The translations under genes were made by a program, and so were the position numbers. A stretch of 11,566 nucleotides of DNA from the NCBI GenBank assembly GCA_030601485.1, contig JAUVTO010000040.1, positions 1 through 11,566 on the forward strand. Direction: 5' to 3'. Every line of letters begins with the position of its first letter. The stretch's first letter is position 1. Below are positions 1-7,853 of this stretch, in pieces. Origin of the DNA: Desulfobacterales bacterium. Lineage in GTDB: Bacteria; Desulfobacterota; Desulfobacteria; Desulfobacterales; UBA11574. Under the pieces are notes generated by a model that did not search any database, had not been told where the DNA came from, and saw only the letters and a program-made list of their open reading frames with translations.

Positions 1-278
1 GTGGCAGCCTCGACTCCGTTCGTATTAACAACCTGGTCCAATATTTTGTGATAATCGGAAAAGGGACTACCGTGGCGCATGATCACCACGTGTGATTCAA
101 TCCCTAATATACGGTTCTTAAGATCGGACTCAAATCCGGTCATTACAGCTATTACTACGATTAATGCCATTACGCCCACAGTTACCCCGGCAATGGAAAG
201 CATGGTAATCAACGAAATGAAGGTCTCTTTCTGTTTGGCCCTTAGATAGCGGCCGCCTATGAAATATTCAAAAGACAT
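1..278 (-). CDS. LolC/LolE-family lipoprotein-releasing ABC permease, N-terminal part (runs off left edge)
   Basis: Reading leftwards from ATG at 278, 92 codons are present with no stop before the window edge, so this is the N-terminal fragment of a protein that is normally about 400 residues. It begins MSFEYFIGGRYLRAKQKE, followed by a hydrophobic helix at about residues 20-46 (FISLITMLSIAGVTVGVMAL and onward) and then MTGFESDLKNRILGIESHV. This is the characteristic start of LolC/LolE permeases: first transmembrane helix, then the beginning of the large periplasmic MacB-like domain. In the LolCDE complex this protein extracts outer-membrane lipoproteins from the inner membrane for transfer to LolA. 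It lies downstream of lysS on the same strand, and lysS-lolC-lolD is a recurrent order in this bacterial group. LolC and LolE cannot be told apart from this fragment. No strong Shine-Dalgarno sequence is visible before the ATG. Confidence 0.88.
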   Translation of the reverse strand, partial: MSFEYFIGGRYLRAKQKETFISLITMLSIAGVTVGVMALIVVIAVMTGFESDLKNRILGIESHVVIMRHGSPFSDYHKILDQVVNTNGVEAA

Positions 279-360
279 AAGAATTACTGGTTATAGGTTA
301 TTAGTTTCTTAATTGTGAATCTTGTGTATTTTATGTCAAAAAATTTATCCAAGCTAATTA

Positions 361-487
361 AGTGTGAAGTGTCTAAAGTGATCTAAAGTGCCTAAAGTTA
401 AGGAATATTGCCAATTTATATAAAAGCTGGAGCGTAGCAACTCCTTAACTTTAGTTCACTTCAGACTTTAGTTCACTTTAGGCACTT
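361..487. repeat. Large imperfect inverted repeat between lysS and the lol gene, built from 'ctaaagt' units
   Basis: The left arm (361-403) and right arm (443-487) are imperfect reverse complements around a loop of about 39 bases. The innermost 13 bases pair perfectly (392-404 ctaaagttaagga with 442-454 tccttaactttag). Each arm is itself a run of roughly 10-base units containing 'ctaaagt' or its complement 'actttag' (three units on the left, at least three on the right). The structure starts 7 bases past the lysS stop codon, so in a lysS transcript it would form a long stem-loop. No clean U-tract follows the stem, so terminator activity is possible but not shown. It may instead be a repeat-derived RNA-processing or stability element. 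Confidence 0.7.
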
Positions 488-493
488 TTCCGG

Positions 494-1984
494 TTATCCA
501 TTAGCCCTTTCAACCGGTTTCATGTGCGGGAAAAGAATAACCTCCCGGATCGAAACAGAATCGGTGAACAACATGGCAAGACGATCAATGCCTATTCCCT
601 CTCCGGCGGTGGGGGGCATACCATACTCCAACGCTTCGATGTAATCCTCGTCCATGTAATGGGCCTCTTTGTCGCCCGCTTCCCTGTCTTCAACCTGCTG
701 CAAAAATCTCTCTTTCTGATCAACAGGATCATTCAGCTCCGAAAATCCATTGGCAATCTCATGGCCTGCAATAAAGAGCTCGAACCGGTCCGCAAGTTCG
801 GGTTCGGTGTCGCTCCGTCTGGAAAGCGGCGAAACCTCTATCGGGTACCCTGTTATAAATGTGGGCTGCAAGAGTTTAGGCTCCACAAGCACATCAAAAA
901 TCTTTGTGATAATTTTTCCAAGACGTCCGGTTTTAGTAACCTTGATCTTGTTTGAAGCGGCGAATTCAAGCAGACCTTCCCGGTGGTTCATCAAACCGGC
1001 ATCAATGCCCCCAAACTCCTCCATGGCAGAAGCAAGGGATATTCGACGCCACTTGGTGCCGAAATCGATAGTATTTCCCTGATATTGTATCGAGGTTGAC
1101 CCGGTCACCTCCCGAGCCACATGACAAAACATCTCTTCGGTTAGATCCATCAAATCTTCATACCTGGCATACGCCTGGTAAAATTCGAGCATGGTAAATT
1201 CGGGATTGTGACGGGTTGAAACCCCTTCGTTTCTGAAACTTCTATTGATTTCGAAAACCCTTTCAAACCCCCCGATAACCAGACGCTTTAAATAAAGTTC
1301 AGGGGCTATGCGCAAAAACAGATCCATTCCCAGGGCATTGTGATGGGTCACAAACGGTGTGGCTTCGGCACCACCCGGAACCGGCTGCATCATAGGAGTT
1401 TCCACTTCAAGGAAATCCCGGTCAAGTAAAAAGGTGCGTATGACCTGAACGATCCTGCTACGTTTCATAAAAATATCCCGAACATCTGAATTCATTGCCA
1501 AATCGATGTAGCGACGACGATAACGTTTTTCCGGATCTTTAAGCCCGTGAAATTTTTCCGGAAGCGGTCTGGCTGACTTGCAGACGAGCTTAAATTCCTT
1601 GACCAGAAGTGTCCATTCTCCTGTTCTGGTCTTAAACATTCCACCGTTTAGTCCGACGAAATCACCGATGTCGAGCTGTTTAAACATATTATAGGATTTT
1701 TCGCCTATTTTGTCTTTTCTCAGATATGCCTGAAGCTGTCCGGTTCTGTCCCTGAACCTGATAAAGGATGCCTTGCCAAACCTGTTTATGGCCATCATAC
1801 GACCTGCAACAACAAAAACAGGGCTGTCCTCGGTAAGTGAATCCGGTGCATCTTCTACGGTTTTTTTGATATCGCGTACCGTATGTAAGACAACAAAATC
1901 GTTGGGATAAGGATTAATTTTGTTTCTTTTTAAGTCTAATAGTTTCTTTTTTCGTTTCTCAATGATATCGCTTTTTTTGTCCAT
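494..1984 (-). CDS. lysS: Lysyl-tRNA synthetase, class II
   Basis: This 496-residue protein charges tRNA-Lys with lysine in the cytoplasm, and its length is normal for bacterial class II LysRS. An N-terminal lysine-rich helix (residues 1-25) precedes the OB-fold anticodon-binding domain (about 55-137, with VAGRMMAINRFGKASFIRFRD). The catalytic domain shows motif 1 (about 190-210, FLEVETPMMQPVPGGAEATP), motif 2 (246-270, with FRNEGVSTRHNPEFTMLEFY) and motif 3 (461-484, GEGIGIDRLAMLF then SIREVILFPHMKP). All catalytic signatures look intact. The start is ATG at 1984. It lacks an obvious Shine-Dalgarno sequence, the upstream bases being gaatcctt, but the alignable N terminus fits this start. It sits 63 bases after the histidine kinase and 215 bases before the lol permease, all on the same strand, so co-transcription with either is possible. 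Confidence 0.97.
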   Translation of the reverse strand: MDKKSDIIEKRKKKLLDLKRNKINPYPNDFVVLHTVRDIKKTVEDAPDSLTEDSPVFVVAGRMMAINRFGKASFIRFRDRTGQLQAYLRKDKIGEKSYNMFKQLDIGDFVGLNGGMFKTRTGEWTLLVKEFKLVCKSARPLPEKFHGLKDPEKRYRRRYIDLAMNSDVRDIFMKRSRIVQVIRTFLLDRDFLEVETPMMQPVPGGAEATPFVTHHNALGMDLFLRIAPELYLKRLVIGGFERVFEINRSFRNEGVSTRHNPEFTMLEFYQAYARYEDLMDLTEEMFCHVAREVTGSTSIQYQGNTIDFGTKWRRISLASAMEEFGGIDAGLMNHREGLLEFAASNKIKVTKTGRLGKIITKIFDVLVEPKLLQPTFITGYPIEVSPLSRRSDTEPELADRFELFIAGHEIANGFSELNDPVDQKERFLQQVEDREAGDKEAHYMDEDYIEALEYGMPPTAGEGIGIDRLAMLFTDSVSIREVILFPHMKPVERANG

Positions 1985-2047
1985 AAGGATTCAATTTTTC
2001 AAAAAATAAACTTATTTTGCTAACCCATTTAAAATTAGGTGTCAAGA

Positions 2048-3349
2048 CTAAGTTGGCGGGTTTTTTCGCTTTAATTTAAAGGAAAACTTGGTTCCCCGGC
2101 CTACCTCACTCTCAAAATCAAGCCATGTATCGTAAGATTCGAGTATACTGTGAACTATGGAAAGTCCCAGACCTGTCCCACTGGATTTTGTTGTGAAAAA
2201 GGGATCAAAAATCGACTGTATATGCCCGTCTGTAATGCCGCAGCCATTGTCGCTGATTTCTATACCTGTACAATTGTTTTTTAGTGGATACGCTTTAATC
2301 CCGACAAGTCCTTCACCCTCAATAGCCTCAACAGCATTTAAAAGGAGATTCCAGATCACCTGGCGCAAATGCACCGGATCCATTTCAATCCAGATACTTG
2401 GGGAGAACTCGCTCATGATCCGGACGTTTTCGGTACCGGCTTTGTCCTTTTTAAATAGTTTGACGGTCTCTGTCAGAGCACTTTCGAGTTCTATTTTTTC
2501 TATTTTACCTGTCGGCGGCTTTGCGAACAAAAGAAAATTGTTCGCCAGGGCGCTCAACCTGTCTGTCTCACGCAAAACGATCTGCATCAGCTTGTCATGT
2601 TCAGGGTCATACGGAATTTCTTTTCTTAAAATTTGTATGGAGCCTGACAGAGAAGCCAGAGGATTTTTGATCTCATGAGTAATGCCGGCCGCCATCTCAC
2701 CCATGTAGACCATCTTTTCCACGCGTTTCATTCGATCCTCAAGTGCCGAAAGTTTGTTTCTTGTCCTTCTCAACTGTTCCGACAGAAAACCGCTCAGAAT
2801 AGCAACGGCAAAACAGGCCACCATGGTAATCACTATCTTGAAAAGGACTTGGCTCCAGGCATAATCCACGATAATATTACCCCCATCCACGCCAAATGGG
2901 TTGATAATACCGTAGTATTCAAGGTCAATCAAAGTGCCGTACTGGATACTGCAAAGCACGGCCATGACCATGCTTCCTCTCCTGAAAAGAAGCATACTCG
3001 AATAAATAATAACTACCAGATAAAGAAATGAAAAAATGCTTGCAAAACTGCCGGTAACAAAAATTATTATTGTTACCGTAAAGGTGTCGATCCCAATCTG
3101 TATATAAGCAAAGACAAGTTTTCGCTTTATGTGTTTAAAAATTAAAGCGTAGCAAAAAGAAAGCAGGAAAATGGTAACGATAAGTCCGTAAAAAATCAGG
3201 CGGGATCCCGTTAGAGGAAAAGGTTTTTCACTAAATTGCAGGATAGTCGTCGATCCCAGCAACAGTGAAGTAAAAACGACCCGTAAAAACATAACCCATT
3301 CGAGTTTATGATACAAATCATCTTCGAGCTTGTCTGAGGATCCGGGCAT
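2048..3349 (-). CDS. Membrane sensor histidine kinase, PilS-like layout
   Basis: This is a 433-residue two-component sensor kinase. About six hydrophobic segments occupy residues 20-190 (roughly 20-38, 50-71, 79-98, 104-122, 125-142 and 168-190). A short coiled linker (about 192-215) follows, then a HisKA domain with the phosphoacceptor H225 in AAGITHEIKNPLASLSGSIQ. The ATPase domain has the N box (N334 and N338 in WNLLLNAVEAIEG), G1 box (D367-G371, DNGCG), F box (FDPFFTTK, 381-388) and G2 box (391-395, GTGLG), all complete, so catalytic activity is expected. A multi-helix N terminus without a PAS domain, next to a pilC-type gene, resembles PilS, which in type IV pilus systems senses pilin level and phosphorylates the NtrC-like regulator PilR. 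No response regulator is encoded beside it: lysS occupies the place where pilR often lies. The PilS assignment is therefore an inference from layout and neighbour, and the ligand is unknown. Confidence 0.9.
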   Translation of the reverse strand: MPGSSDKLEDDLYHKLEWVMFLRVVFTSLLLGSTTILQFSEKPFPLTGSRLIFYGLIVTIFLLSFCYALIFKHIKRKLVFAYIQIGIDTFTVTIIIFVTGSFASIFSFLYLVVIIYSSMLLFRRGSMVMAVLCSIQYGTLIDLEYYGIINPFGVDGGNIIVDYAWSQVLFKIVITMVACFAVAILSGFLSEQLRRTRNKLSALEDRMKRVEKMVYMGEMAAGITHEIKNPLASLSGSIQILRKEIPYDPEHDKLMQIVLRETDRLSALANNFLLFAKPPTGKIEKIELESALTETVKLFKKDKAGTENVRIMSEFSPSIWIEMDPVHLRQVIWNLLLNAVEAIEGEGLVGIKAYPLKNNCTGIEISDNGCGITDGHIQSIFDPFFTTKSSGTGLGLSIVHSILESYDTWLDFESEVGRGTKFSFKLKRKNPPT

Positions 3350-3436
3350 AATATACGTCTCTGATATTCCACACCCCTATGAGCGGAGCAAATAAAGCAA
3401 CTATTCCAATTAGAGAGAGACCCTTAATTCCATGGG

Positions 3437-4645
3437 TTAACCAAGAGCAGACGCCATCTTGAATATGGGCAGATACATGGATACAACCAGGCCGCCGATA
3501 ATCACACCCAGAAATACCAGCATAAACGGTTCTATCAACGAGGTCATGTTTTCCACCGCCTGGTCGACCTCTTCGTCATAAAAATCGGCGATTTTAGATA
3601 ACATGGTATCAAGTGCGCCGGTAGATTCACCCACAGCAATCATCTGGCATACCATGGACGGAAAAACACCGCTTTCTGCAAGAGGATCGGACATGGTACG
3701 GCCTTCAGCAATGGCGGATCGGGTTTCGTACACAGCTTTTTCAATCGTTTTGTTACCTGCTGTTTTGGCAACAATATCAAGCGCGTCCAAAATCGCCACA
3801 CCGCTGCCAAGCATTGTTCCCATGGTGCGTGTAAACTTGGCCACGGCGGCTTTGCGAACTAAAAGCCCTAATACCGGCAATTTGAGAAAAAGGTCATCCA
3901 TTAAGGCTCGTCCTCTTTCGGTTTTATAAAATCTTTTGATTGCAAATATTGCCAAAACTATGCCGACAATTATATAAAAGATGTTTGATTTGACAAGCCT
4001 GCTCATATTTACAACAATTTGTGTGGGAACCGGAAGGGCGCCGCCCATCCCCTCAAACATCTCCTCAAACACAGGAATAACAAAAACCATGATGATTCCA
4101 ACAACAACTATAGCGATCACCATAGTTACAGCCGGGTAAGTCATAGCCCCTTTTATCTGGGCTTTGAGCTTTGCAGCCTTTTCCAAATACGCAGAAAGAC
4201 GTCTTAAGATCGTATCAAGGATACCGCCAGTTTCACCTGCTGAAATCATGTTTACAAAAAGATCGTCAAACTGTTTTGGGAATTTTTTCAATGCTTCCGC
4301 AAAGGTTTGTCCGCTCTCTACATTCTGTTTGATCTCCTTCAACATATTTTTGAATGTTTTGTTTTCATGCTGGGCATATAGAATATCGAGGCACTGGATT
4401 ATTGGAAGCCCTGCATCGATCATAGTAGAAAATTGTCGGCAAAAAATTATTATATCTTTCTCTTTTACCTTGGGCTGCATGAAAGAAACATTTTCAAAAA
4501 TATCCTTGGGTTTCTCTTTAATCTTGGAAGGAGTTATCTTGCGCCTGACCAGTTCGGAGCGCACAGCTTCTTCGGTGAGGGCTTCCATCTCACCTTTCTG
4601 TTTCTTATTCTGTCTGTTCTTTCCACTCCATAAATAGACTGTCAT
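3437..4645 (-). CDS. pilC: Type IV pilus / type II secretion inner-membrane platform protein (PilC/GspF family)
   Basis: This 402-residue polytopic protein has the two tandem T2SF domains of the family. The first is at about residues 68-190 (CRQFSTMIDAGLPIIQCLDI; ISAGETGGILD at 135-144). The second is at about 270-393 (FTRTMGTMLGSGVAILDAL; VGESTGALDTMLSKIADFYD). Three predicted membrane helices lie near 171-193, 221-239 and 373-395. The N-terminal 60 residues form the usual short cytoplasmic lead (MTVYLWSGKN). PilC/GspF anchors the assembly ATPase (PilB/GspE) and helps lift pilins or pseudopilins from the membrane. The start is ATG at 4645, supported by an excellent Shine-Dalgarno sequence (gggaggaa, 6-7 bases upstream). 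No pilB, pilT or pilin gene is adjacent: upstream is a repeat-rich divergent gap, and downstream, 87 bases on, is the PilS-like kinase. That kinase favours the pilus role over secretion, but sequence alone does not exclude GspF. Confidence 0.9.
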   Translation of the reverse strand: MTVYLWSGKNRQNKKQKGEMEALTEEAVRSELVRRKITPSKIKEKPKDIFENVSFMQPKVKEKDIIIFCRQFSTMIDAGLPIIQCLDILYAQHENKTFKNMLKEIKQNVESGQTFAEALKKFPKQFDDLFVNMISAGETGGILDTILRRLSAYLEKAAKLKAQIKGAMTYPAVTMVIAIVVVGIIMVFVIPVFEEMFEGMGGALPVPTQIVVNMSRLVKSNIFYIIVGIVLAIFAIKRFYKTERGRALMDDLFLKLPVLGLLVRKAAVAKFTRTMGTMLGSGVAILDALDIVAKTAGNKTIEKAVYETRSAIAEGRTMSDPLAESGVFPSMVCQMIAVGESTGALDTMLSKIADFYDEEVDQAVENMTSLIEPFMLVFLGVIIGGLVVSMYLPIFKMASALG

Positions 4646-4660
4646 GATTATTCCTCCCGT
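4639..4660 (-). promoter_or_regulatory. Shine-Dalgarno and start region of the pilC-type gene
   Basis: On the minus strand aaacgggaggaataatc leads directly into ATG at 4645. This is a near-ideal ribosome binding site and the strongest in the window. It fixes the start of the pilC-type gene and contrasts with the weak or absent sites before lysS, the histidine kinase, scpA and scpB. Confidence 0.8.
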
Positions 4661-4777
4661 TTAACGGAGACCATGCCCGGATAAACCGGAATACTATCCC
4701 TCATTTAACCCGTATATTCTCATGTCAGGCAATATCACAAAGTACACCAAACAACAACATCTTCGCTGAATTAATAT

Positions 4778-4930
4778 AGACGTTCTCGTAAAAAGTCATA
4801 TTTTGATGGCAAAGTAAAAAGCTCCAAATTCAAGGCGCGCAAATTCCGAGGAATGAGACGTCCTTATAGTACGTCGCCGTGACGAGGAATGCAGCGCAAC
4901 GCAGAAGTTGGACTTTTTACGAAGCCATCA
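4778..4930 (-). mobile_element. MITE-like palindromic element, copy 1
   Basis: Positions 4786-4930 match the reverse complement of 10325-10469 at 140 of 145 positions by direct comparison, with no gaps. The ends carry an inverted motif, tcgtaaaaagtc at one side and gactttttacga at the other. A near-palindrome lies at the centre (4857-4875, gacgtcc-ttata-gtacgtc). No reading frame of useful length lies inside, so it is non-autonomous. Orientation is given as minus relative to copy 2. The outer end near 4778-4785 has diverged from the fuller terminal repeat seen in copy 2. It sits in the divergent region between the pilC-type gene and the DHH/nucleotidyltransferase fusion gene. No transposase is present in the window that would explain it. 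Confidence 0.85.
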
Positions 4931-4998
4931 ATATAAAATCGTTATGATACAGCTTGATAAACTCGCCTATATATGTAAATCTTCATTCTGAGACTAAA

Positions 4999-5157
4999 AC
5001 CTTTGAAGAACGTTCAATTTTGCCTGCCCGGTTAAATTTGAAGACCATTTAACCGGGGTTCAAGGCCAAGCCTCCGGCCCATACGGCCTACGCCCCGGAG
5101 GGGAAGGCGAAAATTTTAACCACTCCCGTACGATCTGCCGGACCTACGGGGCAGGCA
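4999..5157. repeat. Second palindromic intergenic repeat, copy A
   Basis: This stretch carries nested inverted repeats. A perfect 11-base stem is formed by 5027-5037 (cccggttaaat) and 5047-5057 (atttaaccggg). A 7-base stem is formed by 5071-5077 (cctccgg) and 5095-5101 (ccggagg). A 9-base outer pair lies at 5021-5029 (tgcctgccc) and 5149-5157 (gggcaggca). The segment ccggggttcaaggccaag (5053-5070) recurs at 17 of 18 positions at 11191-11208, and the preceding acctttgaagaacgtt resembles the sequence at 11164 onward. This marks it as one member of a dispersed family distinct from the 145-base element. It lies just upstream of the start of the fusion gene, so it would be in that gene's promoter or leader. 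Confidence 0.6.
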
Positions 5158-5183
5158 GAAATACACAGAATATTTTGAGGATT

Positions 5184-7853
5184 ATGACAAAAAAATCCCG
5201 GCATAACAAAAAAGATCTTACTGTCATTACTACCCACATCAATGCCGACTTTGACGCTTTGGCATCCATGCTTGCAGCCCAGAAGCTCTATCCTGATGCA
5301 CTTGTGGTCTTTCCCGGCTCCCAGGAAAAAAATTTAAGAAACTTTTTTATAAAGTCTATGGTCTATCTTTTTAACATGGCCAACATTAAGGATGTCGACC
5401 TGTCAAATCTCAAAAGACTGGTTCTGGTGGATACCAAACAGCCAAGCCGTATCGGAAAGTTTGCCGCCATACTCGACCGGCCGGACATCGATATACATAT
5501 TTACGATCATCACCCTCCCATGAGTAACGACATCAAAGGTGATTACGAGGTTCATTGCTTAACCGGCGCCACTGTCAGTATCCTTACGGAAATCATAAAG
5601 GATAAGGGGATTGACATTTCTCCGGATGAAGCCACCATTATGTGTCTCGGAATATATGAAGATACCGGTTCCTTTACCTTCCCGTCCACCACTGAAAAAG
5701 ATTTTACGGCCGCCGCCTTTCTCCTTTCAAAAGGAGCAAATTTAAGCATGGTTTCAAATCTGATCTCAAGAGAGATAAGTCCCGAACAGGTGGGGATTTT
5801 GAACGACATGATCCAGGCGGCAACCCGCTACAATATCAACGGCGTCGAAATTGTAATTACAACCGTATCCACGGACAATTATGTATCGGATTTCGCCTTC
5901 CTGGTCCAAAAAATGGTTAAGATGGAAAACCTCGATGCCATTTTTGCCATCGCACGAATGGGAGACAAAATGTACGTTGTGGCCCGAAGCAAAATACCCG
6001 AGGTCGATGTGGGGACGATTGTCACCCCCCTTGGCGGAGGGGGGCATACCTTTGCGGCGGCCGCAAGCATAAAGGGTAAGACACTTGCCCAGATTGAGCA
6101 AAAGCTCACGGAAATCCTCTACAGCAAGATCAGGTCCAGGAACCGGGCAAAAGACCTGATGTCATCTCCGGTCATTAGGATTGGCGAAGATGTTTCCTGC
6201 AAAGAGGCCGGCAATTTTCTCACACGCTACAATATAAACGCTCTCTTGATTACCCAAAAGCACAAGGGATCCGAAGACCTGCTCGGGTTTATAACCCGAC
6301 AGATTATTGAAAAGGCCCTGCATCATGGGCTGGATCACATCCCGGTCAAAGAGTATATGACAACCGAACTTGCTTCGGTGACGCCCGATTCCGGACTTTT
6401 GGAAATTCAGGAAAAAATCATTGGGAACAAGCAACGGATCCTTCCTGTCATCGATAATAGCGTCATCACCGGTGTTATTACGCGCACCGATTTGCTTAAC
6501 ATTCTGGTGGGGCAATCCAAACTTACTTCCTCAAGCTCGCCGGATCTGCTCAAGGAACCAGTCCACGCCAGAACCAGAAACATCCTTAAGTTCATGAAAG
6601 AGCGCCTATCACCTCGTATATTCGACATGCTTCAGGTGATCGGCGAAAAAGCTGACGAATTAGGTTGCAATGCTTATGTTGTGGGCGGATTTGTGCGCGA
6701 TCTGTTCCTGTATCGAACCAACGAAGATCTGGACATTGTCATCGAAGGCGACGGCATCGTATTTGCGAAAAAATATGCAAAATTCGTAAATGCTCGTATT
6801 CACTCCTACGAAAAATTCGGCACCGCGGTAATAATCTTCCCGGACGGTTTTAAAATTGATGTGGCTTCGGCCAGAATGGAATACTACAAGTTCCCGGCGG
6901 CCCTTCCCACTGTGGAGATGAGTTCCATAAAACTCGATCTCTTTAGACGGGACTTCACTGTAAATACCCTGGCGATCCAGCTCAAACCAAATAAATTCGG
7001 CCTGTTGATCGATTTTTTTTCAGCCCAGAAGGACATTAAGGAAAAATCTATCAGGGTGTTGCACAATTTGAGTTTTGTTGAGGATCCGACCCGGGTTTTC
7101 CGCGCGATAAGATTCGAACAGCGTTTCGGTTTTTCCATCGGGAAACTGACTTCAGGGCTTATTGAAAATTCCGTAAAAATGGATTTTTTCAAGCGCCTCA
7201 GCGGCCGGAGAGTATTTGCCGAACTGCGTCAAATTCTGGAAGAAGAGAACCCCCTGGCCGCCATCAAAAGGCTGGATGAATATGGCCTTCTGAATGTTGT
7301 CCACCCTTCCATAGAATTAAACAACCATATGATTTCATTGCTTAATTCAGTTAAAAAAGTGCTGTCCTGGCATGATTTGCTTTTTCTGGAAGAACCGTAT
7401 ATGAGATGGGCCGTTTATTTTCTGGCGCTTACAAGGCACTGCGACAAAGAAACAGCCGATGAAATCTGCATGCGGATTGAACTCGCGCCACGATACCAAA
7501 CAATTTTCTGCAAGGAACGTTTCCAGGCTGACAGGTCTATGTTATGGATGGAACGAAATCTGCCGGCAAAAAACAGCTCCATCTATAAACGACTTGCCGT
7601 TTTCAGAATCGAACTGATCCTGTATATGATGGCAGCCACCAAACACAAAACGGTAAAGAGATCCATCTCCAATTACGTTACCCAACTGAGACATATTGAT
7701 ACATCGGTAAAAGGCAAGGATCTGAAAAAAATGGGTCTTGAACCTGGCCCGATTTACCGGGAAATCCTTCAGGCCGTCCTGGATGCCAAATTAAACGGTC
7801 AGCTTAAAACACGTAATGATGAACTCGATTTCATGAAAGGCTATGTTCGCTAA
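5184..7853 (+). CDS. DHH phosphoesterase - CBS - CBS - tRNA nucleotidyltransferase fusion
   Basis: This is an 889-residue multidomain protein. Residues 10-310 form a DHH/DHHA1 phosphoesterase with motif THINADFDALAS (17-28), LVDT (80-83), DHH (108-110), YEDTGSF (158-164) and GGGGHTFAAAAS (284-295), all metal- and substrate-binding residues being present. The family includes nanoRNases and pAp phosphatases. Two CBS domains follow (about 320-376 and 387-445), which usually bind adenine nucleotides. The C-terminal half is a class II nucleotidyltransferase: VVGGFVRD (499-506), catalytic DLD (D515, D517), RRDFTVNTLAI (588-598) and EDPTRVFRAIRF (633-644). It would add CCA, or only the terminal A, to tRNA 3' ends; sequence alone does not decide which. 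No HD domain is visible. I prefer ATG at 5184, 3 bases after gagg. An in-frame TTG at 5175 would add MRI but has no ribosome site of its own. The gene heads the plus-strand cluster and overlaps the next gene by 11 bases. Similar fusions are known in Desulfobacterota and Aquificae. Confidence 0.93.
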   Translation: MTKKSRHNKKDLTVITTHINADFDALASMLAAQKLYPDALVVFPGSQEKNLRNFFIKSMVYLFNMANIKDVDLSNLKRLVLVDTKQPSRIGKFAAILDRPDIDIHIYDHHPPMSNDIKGDYEVHCLTGATVSILTEIIKDKGIDISPDEATIMCLGIYEDTGSFTFPSTTEKDFTAAAFLLSKGANLSMVSNLISREISPEQVGILNDMIQAATRYNINGVEIVITTVSTDNYVSDFAFLVQKMVKMENLDAIFAIARMGDKMYVVARSKIPEVDVGTIVTPLGGGGHTFAAAASIKGKTLAQIEQKLTEILYSKIRSRNRAKDLMSSPVIRIGEDVSCKEAGNFLTRYNINALLITQKHKGSEDLLGFITRQIIEKALHHGLDHIPVKEYMTTELASVTPDSGLLEIQEKIIGNKQRILPVIDNSVITGVITRTDLLNILVGQSKLTSSSSPDLLKEPVHARTRNILKFMKERLSPRIFDMLQVIGEKADELGCNAYVVGGFVRDLFLYRTNEDLDIVIEGDGIVFAKKYAKFVNARIHSYEKFGTAVIIFPDGFKIDVASARMEYYKFPAALPTVEMSSIKLDLFRRDFTVNTLAIQLKPNKFGLLIDFFSAQKDIKEKSIRVLHNLSFVEDPTRVFRAIRFEQRFGFSIGKLTSGLIENSVKMDFFKRLSGRRVFAELRQILEEENPLAAIKRLDEYGLLNVVHPSIELNNHMISLLNSVKKVLSWHDLLFLEEPYMRWAVYFLALTRHCDKETADEICMRIELAPRYQTIFCKERFQADRSMLWMERNLPAKNSSIYKRLAVFRIELILYMMAATKHKTVKRSISNYVTQLRHIDTSVKGKDLKKMGLEPGPIYREILQAVLDAKLNGQLKTRNDELDFMKGYVR

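Larger units (their letters stand above)
4646..5183. other. Divergent intergenic region (about 540 bases)
   Basis: This separates the minus-strand pilC-type gene from the plus-strand fusion gene. It contains the MITE-like copy (4778-4930) and the second palindromic repeat (4999-5157). I see no credible open reading frame, tRNA or riboswitch core in it. No convincing -35/-10 pair could be assigned for either gene. A loose TTGATA at 4954 with AT-rich sequence after it has poor spacing. Promoters for both flanking genes presumably lie here. Confidence 0.7.

Noticed and set aside
361..487. CRISPR array suggested by repeated ctaaagt units
   Set aside because: Units are about 10 bases, arranged as opposed arms with no regular unique spacers, and there are no cas genes.
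524..1082. Plus-strand open frames (143 and 110 codons) opposite lysS
   Set aside because: They lie wholly antisense to an unmistakable lysS with all three class II motifs, and their translations show no family motif or ribosome site.
2157..3031. Plus-strand open frames (173 and 118 codons) opposite the histidine kinase
   Set aside because: They are antisense shadows of a complete kinase; composition is serine/leucine-rich noise without a recognisable domain.
4019..4637. Several plus-strand frames opposite the pilC-type gene
   Set aside because: All are embedded in the PilC/GspF coding sequence, with no start context and no family resemblance.
4954..4980. Possible promoter TTGATA followed by tatatatgtaaat for the fusion gene
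   Set aside because: The spacing between the candidate boxes is far from 17 bases and no alternative hexamer fits well; not strong enough to annotate.
4786..5157. A structured small RNA or riboswitch upstream of the fusion gene
   Set aside because: The secondary structure is accounted for by two dispersed repeats also present elsewhere in the window; no known riboswitch core was recognised.
5175..5183. TTG start giving a three-residue longer fusion protein
   Set aside because: The bases that would encode the extension (ttgagg) look like the ribosome site of the ATG at 5184, and nothing suitable precedes the TTG.
5552..7192. Multiple minus-strand frames inside the DHH/nucleotidyltransferase fusion gene
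   Set aside because: The forward frame is continuous and carries motifs of all four domains; the reverse frames are mirror artefacts.
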